Assembly (NCBI GenBank): GCA_016302405.1 | Contig: JAEDNR010000077.1 | Span: 1 to 9,377 of the forward strand | DNA length: 9,377 nt | Direction: 5' to 3' | Source of the DNA: Oscillospiraceae bacterium | GTDB lineage: Bacteria > Bacillota > Clostridia > Oscillospirales > Oscillospiraceae | Shown here: one piece after another, positions 1-5,434 of the stretch | Numbering within the stretch: the stretch's first letter is position 1 | How the letters are laid out: each line of letters starts with the position of its first letter | Position numbers and translations under genes: made by a program | The notes under the pieces: model-generated | Seen by the model: the letters and a program-made list of their open reading frames with translations, nothing else | Database searches by the model: none | What the model was told of the DNA's origin: nothing

Positions 1-11
1 CCCTGCGGGGC

Positions 12-32
12 ACCTTCCCCCCGGGGGAAGGT
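12..32. repeat. GC-rich perfect palindrome, probable end of an intergenic repeat
   Basis: Two 10-bp arms, ACCTTCCCCC and GGGGGAAGGT, face each other across one C. No U-run follows on either strand, so it does not look like an intrinsic terminator. It lies beyond the end of the minus-strand amidohydrolase gene, and the left window edge cuts whatever it belongs to. It resembles the GC-rich palindromic repeats seen elsewhere in this window, but a family assignment is inference. Confidence 0.5.
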
Positions 33-117
33 ATTGGCCCGACAAATTCCAATTTTACGACCAGCTATTAAAAACCGAGAACCTGATCCCGCTTTTATTG
101 GAATCGCCGTGCAACGC

Positions 118-140
118 GACAGTTTAACTGTCCACTGTCA
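118..140. repeat. Small inverted repeat with a tandem 7-mer
   Basis: GACAGT (118-123) and ACTGTC (127-132) form a 6-bp hairpin with loop TTA. ACTGTC is repeated at once (134-139). It sits just downstream of the amidohydrolase stop codon. No U-tract follows in the minus direction, so it is at best a weak transcription end or RNA-stabilising hairpin. No better terminator for the marR-amidohydrolase unit is visible before the window edge. Confidence 0.4.
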
Positions 141-146
141 ACTCAC

Positions 147-995
147 TCAGAACCGCTCCCGGATGGCCCGGATTCCCTTTTCCAGCACCGCTTCGGTTTG
201 CGTTCCCAGGGTCTCTTCCAGCAGCGCATACTCGGAAAGCCCTCCGTGGGGCACGGCCCAGGCTCCCGCATCGGTGCCAGGGGCAATGAGGCCCCCCATG
301 GACGCAAAGAGACGGACATTTTCCATGGCGCTTTGGAGGATCGCTTCCACAGCATCCTCCCGGAACCGGCCCTTTCCCCGAAGATTCCCTACGGTGGACA
401 GGGTGGGCACCCACACCACTTTATTTTCCGCCATTGCTTCCAGCGCCTCCCGGTTCAGGTACGCTCCATGCTCCACGGAATCCACCCCCGACTCCGCCGC
501 GGCAGTCACTGCGGCGCTGCCGTTGGCATGGGCCATGACGGACATCCCCGCCTGATGGGCAATGTCCACAAGGTCAGAGATGGTCCCCCCGTCCAACCCG
601 TCCTCGGTCAGCACACCGAACCGGTCAAAGTCCATGAGACCGGAAATCATGATCTTCACAAAATCCGCTCCCCGGGCTTTCTGCACCGCAACCAGAGCCC
701 CGTATTCCGAAAGGGAGCCGTAGACCTCTCCGATGAATGCCCCGTAGTGCCCCCGGGCGCAGAGAGGAGCAAGGGGCGTGCGGTAGTCGATCCCGTATTC
801 CGGGGCCAGGGACCGGGCCATGGCGCCCACGCCCCACCGGTCGCCTCCGTCCCGCAGATAGGTAAACCCCGCCTCCCGGTAGCTTTTAAGCCTTGCCCGG
901 ATCCAGTTCCGGTCGGGGCCTGAGCTGTGCCGCCCGATGGCAGCCCTCCAGTCCACCCCATCCAGGACCATGTGAATATGGCAGTCCGCGTACAT
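147..995 (-). CDS. Amidohydrolase family metal-dependent hydrolase (short form)
   Basis: A 282-residue cytoplasmic hydrolase of the amidohydrolase superfamily (TIM-barrel, mono- or binuclear metal site). All expected metal ligands are visible in order: HxH at H6 and H8 (CHIH), a candidate carboxylated lysine K114 (DFVKI), H156 (MAHANG), H176 (VEHGAY) and the catalytic aspartate D242 (PGTDAG). The HANG and EHG spacing resembles imidazolonepropionase-like or prolidase-like members. The protein starts almost directly at the HxH strand, so it lacks the N-terminal beta-sandwich found in most ~400-residue relatives. The ATG lies two bases after the marR stop, with a GGGAGAGG ribosome site inside the marR end, so translational coupling is likely. 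The substrate cannot be read from sequence. A cyclic amide, dipeptide or lactone are possibilities. The fold is secure, the substrate is not. Confidence 0.85.
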   Translation of the reverse strand: MYADCHIHMVLDGVDWRAAIGRHSSGPDRNWIRARLKSYREAGFTYLRDGGDRWGVGAMARSLAPEYGIDYRTPLAPLCARGHYGAFIGEVYGSLSEYGALVAVQKARGADFVKIMISGLMDFDRFGVLTEDGLDGGTISDLVDIAHQAGMSVMAHANGSAAVTAAAESGVDSVEHGAYLNREALEAMAENKVVWVPTLSTVGNLRGKGRFREDAVEAILQSAMENVRLFASMGGLIAPGTDAGAWAVPHGGLSEYALLEETLGTQTEAVLEKGIRAIRERF

Positions 996-997
996 GG

Positions 998-1447
998 TTA
1001 TGCTTCCTCTCCCTGATAGTTGGACAGGTTATCCATAATGACTTGAGCAGTAGCGTAAAAGGTTTCCCGCTGCTCCTCGGTAAGCCCTTTGCCGCCCTGG
1101 CGCAGGGCTTGCTCTACCCGTTCATCCACCTGTTTTGCCAATATCCTGCCCTTTTCCGTCAGGCGGTAGGGATTGCGGTAGGCCCGCTGGTTCCTGGGCG
1201 CGTCGCTCACCACCAGCTCCCGCTCCGCCAGCTGGGACAGGCACCGGGATACGGCAGCCTTATCCTCCCGGCAAATGGCACTGAGCTGGGTCACCGTAAG
1301 CCCCGCAGGGTGCTGCCCCAGATAAAAGACGCACATGGTATGGGCGGAGCGCAGACCGAACTTGCGCATTTCCTGATCCTTGATCTTCTGCAGGTAGCGG
1401 TTCAGCTCCAGCACCGCGATGGAGAACTTTTCAAACCGGTTTTCCAT
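998..1447 (-). CDS. MarR family winged-helix transcriptional regulator
   Basis: A 149-residue DNA-binding protein with the usual MarR length and layout. It has an N-terminal dimerisation helix (about 1-30), a winged helix-turn-helix with the recognition region LTVTQLSAICREDKAAVSRC (about 50-69), a wing ending in YRLTEKG (94-100), and a C-terminal dimerisation helix. MarR proteins are dimers that usually repress their own operon and release DNA when a small ligand or oxidant binds. The start is supported by GGGAGG seven bases before the ATG. It is the first gene of a probable two-gene unit, and the amidohydrolase follows after two bases. That suggests the regulator responds to a compound linked to the hydrolase, but this is inference. 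A TTGC-N8-GCAA dyad overlapping its -35 is a candidate autoregulatory operator. Confidence 0.9.
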   Translation of the reverse strand: MENRFEKFSIAVLELNRYLQKIKDQEMRKFGLRSAHTMCVFYLGQHPAGLTVTQLSAICREDKAAVSRCLSQLAERELVVSDAPRNQRAYRNPYRLTEKGRILAKQVDERVEQALRQGGKGLTEEQRETFYATAQVIMDNLSNYQGEEA

Positions 1448-1476
1448 TTTTGTCCCTCCCGGTATACTTTTCCCTT

Positions 1477-1504
1477 ATCATACCATATTTGCTAATTTAT
1501 GCAA
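1477..1504 (-). promoter_or_regulatory. Promoter of the marR-amidohydrolase unit with candidate MarR operator
   Basis: On the minus strand TTGCAT (1499-1504) and TATGAT (1477-1482) are separated by 16 bases, a good sigma-70/SigA-type promoter about 30 bases before the marR ATG. A dyad with outer arms TTGC and GCAA (1489-1504) covers the -35 and upstream spacer. MarR-family sites often have TTGC/GCAA half-sites, so repression by blocking RNA polymerase is plausible. Only the outer four bases of each arm match. Confidence 0.6.
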
Positions 1505-1531
1505 GCGGGAACCCGGCGATGTCCCGCCAAT

Positions 1532-1565
1532 AAAAAAGCCTCCGCAGGGGTTCCCTGCGGAGGCT
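1532..1565 (-). terminator. Intrinsic terminator after the P-loop NTPase gene
   Basis: A perfect 13-bp stem (1537-1549 with 1553-1565) closed by loop GTT is followed on the minus strand by six Ts (1532-1537, the first pairing as part of the stem). It begins 16 bases past the stop codon of the minus-strand P-loop gene. It separates that gene from the marR promoter just downstream. Confidence 0.92.
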
Positions 1566-1581
1566 GATGTACACAATGGGA

Positions 1582-1992
1582 TCAGGCCAGATACTGCTTA
1601 ATGCCCTCGCCGGCTTCCGCGGGATCGTCGGAGATGGTCATGGTGATTTCCATGCTGTTATCCGCGGCGAACTTGGCGCACCAGGCGACGAAATCCTCGG
1701 CAGCGGCTCTGTCGGTGCCGATGGTCTTATACAGATTGTCGATGAAGACATTGGTAATATCAAAGTTTCCGGCGTGCATGCCGCTGAGGAAGCCCTTGAG
1801 CATCTCCGCGGAGCGGATACCATACTCCTTGGAATCCACCAGGCGGACCTTATAGGTCACATCATAGGTCAGCTTCTTGCCGTACTCGATGCAGACCACA
1901 TCACCGCTGGCGCTGGCGACGGCGGTATTGATGGCGTCGATCAGTCTCTTGGTTTTGCCGGAGCCCTTCAGGCCCATAATCACATGAATCAT
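1582..1992 (-). CDS. Small P-loop NTPase of unknown function
   Basis: A 136-residue protein that begins almost directly with a Walker A motif, GLKGSGKT (residues 7-14), preceded by the hydrophobic strand MIHVIM. A hydrophobic segment ending in Asp, NVFIDN (81-86, D85), fits a Walker B strand. The start is ATG at 1992, not the earlier in-frame start at 2070, because AAAGGAGG lies eight bases before it. Similar small proteins (MIxxIxGxKGSGKTKxLI) occur widely in Clostridia and, from memory, are often auto-annotated as 'twitching motility PilT' or 'ATP-binding protein'. The length is far too short for a PilT ATPase, so I do not use that name. It follows pgi by 117 bases, has its own promoter, and ends at a strong terminator. 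Function unknown. Confidence 0.85.
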   Translation of the reverse strand: MIHVIMGLKGSGKTKRLIDAINTAVASASGDVVCIEYGKKLTYDVTYKVRLVDSKEYGIRSAEMLKGFLSGMHAGNFDITNVFIDNLYKTIGTDRAAAEDFVAWCAKFAADNSMEITMTISDDPAEAGEGIKQYLA

Positions 1993-2035
1993 CGGAATTT
2001 CCTCCTTTGCAATGCCAACTTTTTGGCTTGCTCTC

Positions 2036-2064
2036 ATTTTACCAGTTATCCGGAGATTTTGCAA
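2036..2064 (-). promoter_or_regulatory. Promoter for the P-loop NTPase gene
   Basis: On the minus strand TTGCAA (2059-2064) and TAAAAT (2036-2041) are separated by 17 bases, close to the SigA consensus, 44 bases before the chosen ATG. No clear terminator separates pgi from this point (only a short GCGG/CCGC palindrome at 2100-2109), so some transcripts may also read through from pgi. Confidence 0.65.
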
Positions 2065-2109
2065 CACCAAATTACGATTTCTCTGAAAAACCTTTCTTTG
2101 CGGAACCGC

Positions 2110-3417
2110 TCAGTTCTTCTCGTAACCGGGCTTGCCCAGCAGATGGAACATATTGCGCTTGTAGAACTCCACACCGGGCTGATTGAAGGGATTGACCCCC
2201 AGGATGTAGGCGGAAACGCCGCAGCTCAGCTCCAGGAAGTAGAACAGCTCGCCCACCTTCCGGTCATTCAGCTCGCCGCAGTCCATGGTGATGACGGGCA
2301 CGCCGCCATCCACATGGGCAGCCAGGGTGCCGAGGAACGCCTTCTCGTCCACGAAGTCCAGGGTTTTGCCCTCCAGATAGTTCAGGCCGTCCAGATTCTT
2401 CCAGTCGGAGGCGATGGTGTACTTCTGCTCGGGAGCATCGAAGCGGACCATGGTTTCAAAAATGTTCCGCTGGCCCTGCTGGATCATCTGGCCCAGGGAG
2501 TGCAGGTCGGCGGTGAACTCGGCGGTGACGGGGAAGATGCCCTTGCCGTCCTTGCCCTCGGACTCGCCGAAGAGCTGCTGCCACCAGCCGCCGAACATCT
2601 TAAAGCCGGGCTCAAAGCTCTCAAACAGCTCGATTGCCTTGCCGTTGCGGTACAGCAGGTTCCGCACGGCGGCGTACAGCCACACAGGGTTCTCAAAGGA
2701 ACGCAGGTCATAGGCTTCCTTGGCATCCATGGCGCCATTCAGCATTTCCTCGATGTCGATGCCGGCCACGGCCAGAGGCAGCAGGCCCACGGCGGTGAGC
2801 ACGGAGAACCGGCCGCCCACATCCGGCGGGATCACAAAGGACTCCCAGCCCTCTTCGGTGGCCATCTGCCGCAGCGCGCCCTTGCAGGGGTCGGTAATGG
2901 CATAGATGCGGCCCCGGGCACCGTCGGTGCCGTACTTACGCTCCAGCATCCAGCGCAGAGCGCGGGTGGCGATGGCGGGCTCCGTGGTGGTGCCGGACTT
3001 GGAAATGATGGCGATGGAGAAATCCTTACCCTCCAGCAGGCGGCAAAGATCGTTCCAGTACCGGGTGCTCAGGCCGTTGCCCACGAAGAAGACCTGGGGG
3101 TTGCCCTTACCCTTCATCAGGTTGTAGTTGGTGCCCTGCAGCAGCTCGATGGCAGCCCGGGGGCCCAGATAGCTGCCGCCGATGCCCACGACCACAAACA
3201 CATCGGAATCGGAGCGAATCTTCTGCGCGGCGGCCTGAATGCGGCGGACCTCTTCGCCGGGGGTACGGGTGGGCAGGGTCTGCCAGCCCAGGAAATCGTT
3301 GCCGGCGCCGGTGCCGTCGGCGAGAGTCGCGTGGGCAGCGGCAACCTCTTTCTCCATTGCCAGCAGGTCCGGCAGGGCGATCTCGCCCCACACATTGGAA
3401 ATATCGACTTTAATCAT
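2110..3417 (-). CDS. pgi: Glucose-6-phosphate isomerase
   Basis: A 435-residue cytoplasmic enzyme interconverting glucose-6-phosphate and fructose-6-phosphate in glycolysis and gluconeogenesis. The double SIS-domain fold is evident: phosphate-binding loop GIGGSYLG (78-85), SKSGTTTEP (139-147), first PGI signature DVGGRFSVLT (199-208), QLFGESEGKDGKG (281-293) with the catalytic glutamate E285, H306 in DLHSLGQ, and the second signature NPFNQPGVEFYK (409-420) ending in the active-site lysine K420. Length fits the ~430-450-residue Firmicutes form. The ATG at 3417 begins the conserved MIKVDISN. A TTG at 3462 would add 15 unconserved residues. The best ribosome site, AAAGGA at 3432-3437, is 14 bases from the ATG, unusually far. 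The gene is divergent from a glucokinase, so both initial glycolytic enzymes share one control region. Confidence 0.97.
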   Translation of the reverse strand: MIKVDISNVWGEIALPDLLAMEKEVAAAHATLADGTGAGNDFLGWQTLPTRTPGEEVRRIQAAAQKIRSDSDVFVVVGIGGSYLGPRAAIELLQGTNYNLMKGKGNPQVFFVGNGLSTRYWNDLCRLLEGKDFSIAIISKSGTTTEPAIATRALRWMLERKYGTDGARGRIYAITDPCKGALRQMATEEGWESFVIPPDVGGRFSVLTAVGLLPLAVAGIDIEEMLNGAMDAKEAYDLRSFENPVWLYAAVRNLLYRNGKAIELFESFEPGFKMFGGWWQQLFGESEGKDGKGIFPVTAEFTADLHSLGQMIQQGQRNIFETMVRFDAPEQKYTIASDWKNLDGLNYLEGKTLDFVDEKAFLGTLAAHVDGGVPVITMDCGELNDRKVGELFYFLELSCGVSAYILGVNPFNQPGVEFYKRNMFHLLGKPGYEKN

Positions 3418-3443
3418 CGGAAATGAACACGTCCTTTCATTAC

Positions 3444-3609
3444 TAAGGAAGCTATGATTCAATCGGCAAGAGCTGTGGGCAAGAGATTTCGGTTCAGATT
3501 GAAGTATGAAAAACCGCGTAATACTGGATGTATTTAAGGTTTTTCATACGGATAAGCTGGGCTGAAAAATCCGCCCACAGCCGCAGACGATTTATTCAGA
3601 GGTTCCTTA
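3444..3609. repeat. 166-base imperfect palindrome in the probable pgi leader
   Basis: Four pairs of arms share exactly one centre (3526.5): TAAGGAA 3444-3450 with 3603-3609, AATCG 3461-3465 with 3588-3592, GCTGTGGGC 3472-3480 with 3573-3581, and GTATGAAAAACC 3504-3515 with 3538-3549. A small AATAC/GTATT stem (3520-3524/3530-3534) sits near the tip. The unpaired stretches have equal lengths on both sides (10, 6 and 23 bases), so RNA from either strand could form one long hairpin with symmetric internal loops. Its edge is 26 bases before the pgi ATG. It could be a decayed MITE or a structured leader. No target-site duplication was found. Confidence 0.8.
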
Positions 3610-3624
3610 ATGTTAGCTGCTTAC

Positions 3625-3653
3625 ATGTTACAACAAAAGGAGCCCAAACGCAA
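3625..3653 (-). promoter_or_regulatory. Candidate pgi promoter upstream of the palindrome
   Basis: On the minus strand TTGCGT (3648-3653) and TAACAT (3625-3630) are 17 bases apart. If used, transcription starts near 3618 and the whole 166-base palindrome lies in the pgi 5' leader. The boxes are moderate matches only. Weaker promoter-like pairs exist inside the palindrome (for example TTGCCG and TAGTAA, RNA-sense), so the start site is uncertain. Confidence 0.4.
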
Positions 3654-3708
3654 GCCCCCCAGGGAAAAGTTTACTAAGTTTTCTTTTTTTCGCTTCTGCC
3701 TCTTCCAT

Positions 3709-3754
3709 TTTTCGAAAAGGTCAGGTATAATGAATTCCGATCATTCTGGAATTC
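3709..3754 (+). promoter_or_regulatory. Glucokinase promoter with two dyads
   Basis: A perfect TATAAT (3726-3731) lies 42 bases before the glucokinase ATG. No good -35 box is present at the right spacing (TTCCAT at 3703-3708 is poor), hinting at activator dependence or a weak promoter. A perfect palindrome TTTTCGAAAA (3709-3718) lies in the spacer, and GAATTCC-N9-GGAATTC (3732-3738/3748-3754) covers the expected start site. Either could be a repressor operator. An AGGGGGG ribosome site (3758-3764) follows nine bases before the ATG. Confidence 0.55.
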
Positions 3755-3773
3755 CATAGGGGGGCATTTACAT

Positions 3774-4730
3774 ATGAAATACGGATTTGGCGTGGATTTG
3801 GGCGGTACCACCGTAAAAATCGCCTACTTCGCGGAAACCGGCGCCATGCTTGACAAGTGGGAGATTCCCACGGTAACGGAGGACGGCGGCGAGAAGATCC
3901 TGCCGGACATTGCGGCGTCCATCAGCAAATACCGGGAGGACAATTCCATTGATGACGATAGCCTCCTGGGCATCGGCATCGGCGTTCCCGGCCCGGTGAA
4001 CGGACGGGGCGTTGTAAACAAGTGCGTAAACTTAGGCTGGGGCGTCTTCAATATTCAGGACGTGCTCTCCGGCCTGACCTGCCTGCCGGTTAAGGCGGGC
4101 AACGACGCCAACGTGGCCGCCCTGGGCGAATTCTGGATGGGCGGCGGCATGGGCAGTGAAAACATGGTTTTCGTTACCCTTGGCACCGGCGTAGGCGGCG
4201 GTATTGTTGTGGACGGCAAGCTTCTTCACGGCGCTCACGGCTCCGGCGCGGAGATCGGCCATCTGGTGCTGAACCGGGACGAAACCGCCGTGTGCGGCTG
4301 TGGCAAGCGGGGCTGCGTAGAGCAGTACTGCTCCGCCACCGGCATTGTCCGGCTGGCAAAGCTCCGCCTTAACAAGGATGATGCTCCCTCCTCCCTGCGG
4401 AGTCTGGAGGAAATCACCTGCAAGGATATTTTTGACGCTGGGAAAGCCCAGGACGAGGTAGCCCTGGAAATTCTTGACCAGTACTATGCCTACATGGGCG
4501 AGTTCCTGGGCGATGTCTGCTCCACCGTGGACCCGGAGGTGGTGGTCCTGGGCGGAGGCGTCAGCAAGGCCGGCAATATGCTTCTCGAGGGTATCAAGCC
4601 CTATTTCCAGAAGTATGTCTTCCACGCTGCCTCCGCGGTTCGGTTTGCCCTGGCATCCCTGGGAAACGACGCCGGCGCCTACGGCGCGTTCAAGCTGGCA
4701 CTGGATGCCTTCGGGGGAAAGAACGACTGA
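3774..4730 (+). CDS. ROK family glucokinase
   Basis: A 318-residue cytoplasmic sugar kinase, most likely phosphorylating glucose with ATP to glucose-6-phosphate. The N-terminal ATP/phosphate motif is DLGGTTVK (8-15). The catalytic base is D111 in KAGNDANVAALGE, the glycine-rich LGTGVGGGI follows (136-144), and the sugar/zinc region comes next: E160 and H163 in AEIGH, then CGCGKRGC with C174, C176 and C181, and E183. H163 plus the three cysteines form the usual structural zinc site. A second ATP loop, VVLGGGVS, is at 257-264. The protein has no N-terminal helix-turn-helix, so it is a kinase rather than a ROK repressor. Length is normal for Firmicutes GlcK. It is divergent from pgi, consistent with glucose as substrate, though fructose, mannose or N-acetylmannosamine kinases share these motifs. 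Confidence 0.93.
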   Translation: MKYGFGVDLGGTTVKIAYFAETGAMLDKWEIPTVTEDGGEKILPDIAASISKYREDNSIDDDSLLGIGIGVPGPVNGRGVVNKCVNLGWGVFNIQDVLSGLTCLPVKAGNDANVAALGEFWMGGGMGSENMVFVTLGTGVGGGIVVDGKLLHGAHGSGAEIGHLVLNRDETAVCGCGKRGCVEQYCSATGIVRLAKLRLNKDDAPSSLRSLEEITCKDIFDAGKAQDEVALEILDQYYAYMGEFLGDVCSTVDPEVVVLGGGVSKAGNMLLEGIKPYFQKYVFHAASAVRFALASLGNDAGAYGAFKLALDAFGGKND

Positions 4731-4812
4731 ATACATACATAAAAGGCTGATTGGGCTGACGCAGCAGTGTGGTGAATTGGAATTTGGCGGAGAACTCGGT
4801 ATCGATTCTCTT

Positions 4813-4921
4813 CGTAGGGGACGGGTTCCCGTCCCTTTGCATAGCAGTCTATTTACCGCTTCGCCCAACCCTTTTGGGAGATTTTCCCGCCTGCTGCGGG
4901 AGGCGAAACGCCTCCCCTACG
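4813..4921. repeat. Nested inverted-repeat unit with GC-rich hairpins
   Basis: A 9-bp perfect inverted repeat (4813-4821 and 4913-4921) encloses 91 bases. Its left part holds GGGACGGG-TT-CCCGTCCC (4818-4835). Its right part holds TCCCGC/GCGGGA (4885-4901) and GGGAGGCG-AAA-CGCCTCCC (4898-4916), which overlap and so are alternatives. GTAGGGG...CCCCTAC repeats are, from memory, common between genes of gut Oscillospiraceae. It may be a separate repeat inserted in the larger element. Confidence 0.55.
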
Positions 4922-4970
4922 CCCTTACAAATTGGGGATTTGCAGAGGAAAGTGCGGCCCCGAACAACAC

Positions 4971-5011
4971 TGTCATTCCGAACCAGTGCTCACACTGGTG
5001 TGGGAATCTCC
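4971..5011 (+). repeat. Hairpin repeat unit, copy 1
   Basis: The inner stem is CCAGTG/CACTGG (4983-4988/4993-4998) with loop CTCA, and the outer stem is ATTCC/GGAAT (4975-4979/5003-5007), separated by a small internal loop. It matches the reverse complement of 5101-5141 at 36 of 41 positions. Four of the five differences fall in two base pairs that change on both sides, keeping the stems. Confidence 0.8.
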
Positions 5012-5021
5012 ATCAAATTTC

Positions 5022-5054
5022 GGGCTGTCTATCGTCATACAGACTGCCCTTTTT
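5022..5054 (+). terminator. Possible terminator between the two hairpin units
   Basis: GGGCTGTCT (5022-5030) pairs with AGACTGCCC (5041-5049) with one T-T mismatch, followed by five Ts (5050-5054). It could end glucokinase transcripts, but lies about 290 bases past that stop codon and may simply be part of the repeat element. Confidence 0.4.
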
Positions 5055-5100
5055 GTACCGTTTTCTGGAACTCTTCCACGAGAAGTTGTTCTTCTAACCA

Positions 5101-5141
5101 GGAGATTGCCACACCAGTCTGAGGACTGGTTCGCAATGACC
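5101..5141 (-). repeat. Hairpin repeat unit, copy 2 (inverted)
   Basis: This is the inverted partner of the unit at 4971-5011. The inner stem ACCAGT/ACTGGT lies at 5113-5118/5125-5130 (extended by one C-G pair) and the outer stem ATTGC/GCAAT at 5105-5109/5133-5137. Two whole base pairs are flipped relative to copy 1, with stem pairing retained. Confidence 0.8.
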
Positions 5142-5206
5142 GGGAATTCGCCAAATTCCAATTTGTCTGTATGTTGCGGAAAGCAGATATACAAATCCAT
5201 AATATT

Positions 5207-5299
5207 TGCCGGGCGGAGAAATTCGCCCGGCATTCTTGATGCTGTACGCCATGATCTTTTCTCTGCCCGGCCTTCTCCGGGCCGCCCGCCGCCACAGCA
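5207..5299. repeat. GC-rich hairpin cluster upstream of metG
   Basis: TGCCGGGCG/CGCCCGGCA (5207-5215/5224-5232) forms a 9-bp hairpin. GCCCGG/CCGGGC (5265-5270/5277-5282) forms another, enclosed by TGCTGT/ACAGCA (5240-5245/5294-5299). The arm at 5208-5214 can pair equally well with 5225-5231 or 5265-5271, so two folds exclude each other. No U-run follows either hairpin and no promoter for it was found. Confidence 0.45.
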
Positions 5300-5339
5300 G
5301 CGTATTTCATGGTTTGTTTTCTGTCGGCCCAACATTCAC

Positions 5340-5369
5340 TTGACAAGTACCCGTTCACCACAGTATAAT
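5340..5369 (+). promoter_or_regulatory. Strong metG promoter
   Basis: Consensus TTGACA (5340-5345) and TATAAT (5364-5369) are separated by 18 bases, predicting a start near 5376 and a leader of about 59 bases. The -35 box lies inside the near-palindrome ACTTG-A-CAAGT (5338-5348), a possible operator. Confidence 0.85.
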
Positions 5370-5392
5370 ATTTTAGTTAACGGCACAAAAAG

Positions 5393-5415
5393 ACCGTCCC
5401 GGGGACGGTTTTTTC
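5393..5415 (+). terminator. Terminator-like hairpin in the metG leader
   Basis: ACCGTCCC (5393-5400) pairs with GGGACGGT (5402-5409) and is followed by a U-rich run (5409-5417, TTTTTTCTTT-like). It starts about 17 bases after the predicted metG start and ends just before AGGAGG (5420-5425), which is nine bases from the ATG. It could attenuate metG or end readthrough from upstream. No T-box leader elements (specifier stem, conserved T-box sequence) are present. Confidence 0.65.
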
Positions 5416-5434
5416 TTTCAGGAGGATCGAAAGC

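Larger units (their letters stand above)
4775..5163. repeat. Composite MITE-like element with 15-bp terminal inverted repeats
   Basis: AATTGGAATTTGGCG (4775-4789) and its exact complement (5149-5163) bound 389 bases. Inside are a nested unit bounded by CGTAGGGGA/TCCCCTACG (4813-4821/4913-4921), two head-to-head hairpin units (4971-5011 and 5101-5141) and a central hairpin. No transposase is encoded and no clear target duplication was seen. A non-autonomous mobile element or REP/BIME-like mosaic fits best; the exact boundaries are inference. Confidence 0.6.
4731..5434. other. 704-base intergenic region filled with inverted repeats
   Basis: No credible gene lies here. Open frames on both strands run through repeats and lack family resemblance. 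In order it holds a composite inverted-repeat element (4775-5163), a GC-rich hairpin cluster (5207-5299), the metG promoter (5340-5369) and a leader hairpin (5393-5415). No obvious terminator directly follows the glucokinase stop; the first plausible one is at 5022-5054. Confidence 0.8.

Noticed and set aside
198..923. A 241-codon open frame on the plus strand
   Set aside because: It is antisense to the amidohydrolase, whose full set of metal ligands fixes the coding strand.
1567..3426. A 619-codon open frame on the plus strand
   Set aside because: It is antisense to pgi and the P-loop gene, crosses the gap between them, has no ribosome site and shows only low-complexity Gly/Ala/His/Gln-rich sequence typical of antisense frames in GC-rich genes.
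3418..3462. A longer pgi start at a TTG codon (15 more residues)
   Set aside because: The added residues are unlike PGI N-termini, while the downstream ATG begins the conserved MIKVDISN and has a distant but usable ribosome site.
4032..4868. A 278-codon open frame on the minus strand
   Set aside because: It is antisense to the ROK glucokinase and runs into the repeat region, with no motif or ribosome site.
5164..5434. A T-box riboswitch upstream of metG
   Set aside because: No conserved T-box sequence or specifier stem was found, and the promoter at 5340-5369 leaves too short a leader.
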